Of a DNA stretch of 64,000 nucleotides, positions 61,983 to 64,000 are shown piece by piece. Source of the DNA: Arsenophonus sp052174135. Lineage in GTDB: Bacteria; Pseudomonadota; Gammaproteobacteria; Enterobacterales; Enterobacteriaceae. The notes under the pieces were generated by a model. It searched no databases and was not told the DNA's origin. It was given only the letters and a program-made list of their open reading frames with translations. The stretch lies in contig JBQMRZ010000024.1 in NCBI GenBank assembly GCA_052174135.1, positions 1 to 64,000 of the forward strand, read 5' to 3'. Positions within the stretch are counted from its first letter, which is position 1; every line of letters begins with the position of its first letter. The translations under genes and the position numbers were made by a program.

Positions 61983-63605
61983 TTACAGTTCAGGACCTGC
62001 TTTTATAAGCTTGAAACCAATTTTTGTATCAGTATATTTTTTAAAATTTCTAATGAATTGCGTAGCTAAATTTTTAGCTTTAATTTCCCATTGATTATTA
62101 TTTATATAATTAAAACGAGGATCCAAAATATTATTATCAACTCCAAATAGATTAACAGGTATAGCTAAATTAAAAATCGGTAAATTTATGGTTTTTGTTT
62201 TATCTATATCTCCATTTAAAATCGCATTAACAATTATACGGGTATCTTTAATGGAAATACGTTTAGCAGTTCCATCCCAACCAGTATTAACCAAATATGA
62301 TTTTGTACCAGAAACTTTCATTCGCTTACCTAATACTTCAGCATATTTAGTTGGATGCAATGTTAAAAAAGCAGCCCCAAAACAAGCTGAAAATGTTGGA
62401 GTTGGTTCAATGATTCCTTGTTCAGTACCTGCTAGTTTAGCAGTATAACCAGATAAAAAATGATATTGGGTTTGTTCATGTGTTAAGCGAGATACTAGCG
62501 GAAAAACGCCAAATGGATCGGCCATCAAAAAAATAACTTTCGATGCATGACCTGCTTTAGAAATTGGTTTAACAATATTATTAATATGATAAATAGGATA
62601 AGAAACTCGAGTGTTTTCTGTTTTTGTTCCATCATTAAAATTAACAGAACCATCATCTAAAACAGTAACATTTTCTAATAATGCATCACGTTTAATCGCA
62701 TGATAAATATCAGGTTCTATTGCTTCAGATAAATTTATTGTTTTAGCATAACAACCGCCTTCAAAGTTGAATACACCATCATCATCCCATCCATGTTCAT
62801 CATCACCAATTAACTTGCGATTAGGATCGGTAGAAAGAGTTGTTTTTCCTGTACCAGATAAACCAAAAAAAATAGCCACATCTCCATTTTTACCAACATT
62901 AGCTGAACAATGCATCGAAGCGATTTCTTTTAGTGGTAATAAATAATTCATAATTGAAAATAATCCTTTTTTCATTTCACCTCCATACCAAGTACCGCCA
63001 ATAAGTTGCATTCGTTCAGTCAAATTAAATGCTATAAAGTTTTCTGAATTTAAACCTTGAGCCTGCCAATTAGGATTGGTACATTTAGAGCCATTCATCA
63101 CGATAAAATCTGGCTGAAAATTAATTAATTCTTTTTCAGAGGGTCGAATAAACATATTTTTTACAAAATGTGCTTGCCAGGCTACTTCAGTAATAAAACG
63201 TACATTTAAGCGTGTATTTACATTTGCACCACAAAAAGCATCAATAATAAATAAACGTTTACCTGATAACTGGTTACTTACTAATTTCATTAATGATTTC
63301 CAAACTGATTTAGTTATTGGTTTATTGTCATTATTTTCTTTATTTTGATCTGTCCACCAAACTGTATTTATGGAAAGGTTATCAAGAACGATATATTTAT
63401 CTTTTGGTGATCTACCAGTAAAAATACCAGTATTAACTGCCACTGTATCTAAATTTGTCTGAATACCACGCTCAAAACCTTTTAGTGAAGGTTTTGTCTC
63501 TTCTATAAATAATTGTTCATATCCTGGATTATAAATAATTTCTTTAACTTGATAAATATCATATTTAGCCATTTCTTCTAAAGTAATCTTTTTTTTTGAA
63601 TTCAT
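61983..63605 (-). CDS. pckA: Phosphoenolpyruvate carboxykinase (ATP)
   Basis: PckA converts oxaloacetate and ATP to PEP and CO2, the entry step of gluconeogenesis from amino acids or TCA intermediates. The 540 residues equal the E. coli length. The GRSPKDKY block is at 64-71, the ATP P-loop GLSGTGKTT at 248-256 and the metal-binding GDDEHGW at 267-273. AGGAG lies about 10 nt before the ATG. Keeping it implies that sugar phosphates or PEP must sometimes be made from non-sugar carbon, sensible if the host supplies mainly amino acids. A long inverted repeat sits in its leader. Confidence 0.97.
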   Translation of the reverse strand: MNSKKKITLEEMAKYDIYQVKEIIYNPGYEQLFIEETKPSLKGFERGIQTNLDTVAVNTGIFTGRSPKDKYIVLDNLSINTVWWTDQNKENNDNKPITKSVWKSLMKLVSNQLSGKRLFIIDAFCGANVNTRLNVRFITEVAWQAHFVKNMFIRPSEKELINFQPDFIVMNGSKCTNPNWQAQGLNSENFIAFNLTERMQLIGGTWYGGEMKKGLFSIMNYLLPLKEIASMHCSANVGKNGDVAIFFGLSGTGKTTLSTDPNRKLIGDDEHGWDDDGVFNFEGGCYAKTINLSEAIEPDIYHAIKRDALLENVTVLDDGSVNFNDGTKTENTRVSYPIYHINNIVKPISKAGHASKVIFLMADPFGVFPLVSRLTHEQTQYHFLSGYTAKLAGTEQGIIEPTPTFSACFGAAFLTLHPTKYAEVLGKRMKVSGTKSYLVNTGWDGTAKRISIKDTRIIVNAILNGDIDKTKTINLPIFNLAIPVNLFGVDNNILDPRFNYINNNQWEIKAKNLATQFIRNFKKYTDTKIGFKLIKAGPEL

Positions 63606-63616
63606 TAATTTATACT

Positions 63617-63674
63617 CCTAAATATATCTTAATTTTTAATATATCTTAATTTTAATTAAGATATATTAAAAATT
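63617..63674 (-). promoter_or_regulatory. Inverted repeat and third arm in the pckA leader
   Basis: Upstream of pckA on its coding strand, arm A (63674-63654) and arm B (63651-63631) are exact 21-bp reverse complements separated by two bases. A third segment, B' (63637-63617), repeats the AATTAAGATATATT core of B and ends in the pckA ribosome-binding AGGAG. A can pair with B or, over about 14 bp, with B'. This resembles a two-state leader, but AT-rich slippage could also produce it. Confidence 0.5.
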
Positions 63675-64000
63675 TACTTAAAATTAACAGAATAAAATAA
63701 ATCAATTTTATTTGAACTATTTTAAATTATAAACCTGATTTATATTGCAATAAGTTATATAGTAAAATATGTTTATATTATTTGCATCGGTATAAAATAA
63801 GTATATTAAAATCAATAAATTAACTATTTTAATTTATTTTAAATCTTCTATATGTTTCTTATTTTCTTATTAAGATAAGAATCAAGTTCAATTAAATTAA
63901 TACTTAATATTAATTATTATTCTACTCATATGATATATTTTTAATATTTTAATCAAAAAAAGATAAAAATATTATTAAATATTTTTAATAAATTTAAATT
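63675..64000. other. Gene-free right edge of window
   Basis: AT-rich DNA upstream of pckA. It should contain the pckA promoter, but no single candidate stands out. Confidence 0.5.

Overview
The window is a very AT-rich, gene-poor piece of a gammaproteobacterial chromosome. By my hand tally 36 intact protein genes plus rnpB fill only about half of the 64 kb. Nearly every protein reads as a recognisable enterobacterial orthologue, judged from memory of the E. coli proteins, and the local gene order is the E. coli order. Half-empty DNA, strong AT bias, decayed orthologues in ancestral order and the absence of any visible insertion sequence or prophage point to a host-restricted symbiont of an animal, probably an insect, in an advanced stage of genome reduction. 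A type II dehydroquinase (aroQ) next to accB fits the Yersinia/Proteus side of Enterobacterales, so an Arsenophonus-like lineage is plausible. That placement is inference.

Layout. 1-9 kb: a long empty stretch, then epmA, yhhQ, tusA and rsmD in mostly empty DNA. 9-20 kb: ftsY, a fossil of ftsE, rpoH, then fossils of fis, dusB and prmA leading into yhdT-panF and accB-accC-aroQ on the minus strand. 21-29 kb: mreBCD, a fossil of yhdE, and the very large yhdP. 29-34 kb: 4.7 kb in which I recognise nothing. 34-43 kb: rapZ, fossils of ptsN and probably hpf, then lptB-lptA-(kdsC-lptC fusion)-kdsD on minus and mlaFEDCB on plus, then murA. 45-51 kb: degQ, zapG, rplM-rpsI-sspA and a fossil of sspB. 52-56 kb: dolP, a fossil of diaA, rsmI and rnpB. 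57-64 kb: yghU, pitA and pckA.

The retained genes describe a cell that keeps a real envelope. It has rod-shape machinery (MreBCD), peptidoglycan precursor synthesis (MurA), Kdo synthesis (KdsC, KdsD), LPS export (LptA, LptB, LptC), phospholipid trafficking (Mla, YhdP), outer-membrane quality control (DegQ, DolP), fatty-acid initiation (AccB, AccC) and RapZ. It also keeps the heat-shock sigma factor, translation-related modification enzymes (EpmA, RsmD, RsmI, TusA), uptake of pantothenate, phosphate and probably a queuosine precursor, and PEP carboxykinase. Regulators and accessory factors (Fis, PtsN, Hpf, SspB, DiaA, FtsE) are the ones found as fossils.

I see no novel multi-gene system. The observations most worth checking are an in-frame KdsC-LptC fusion, the set of still-legible pseudogene fossils, several long near-perfect inverted repeats in gene-free DNA, a switch-like repeat layout in the pckA leader, a duplicated ribosome-binding-site segment in the rplM leader, and a poly-A tract at the rsmD start.
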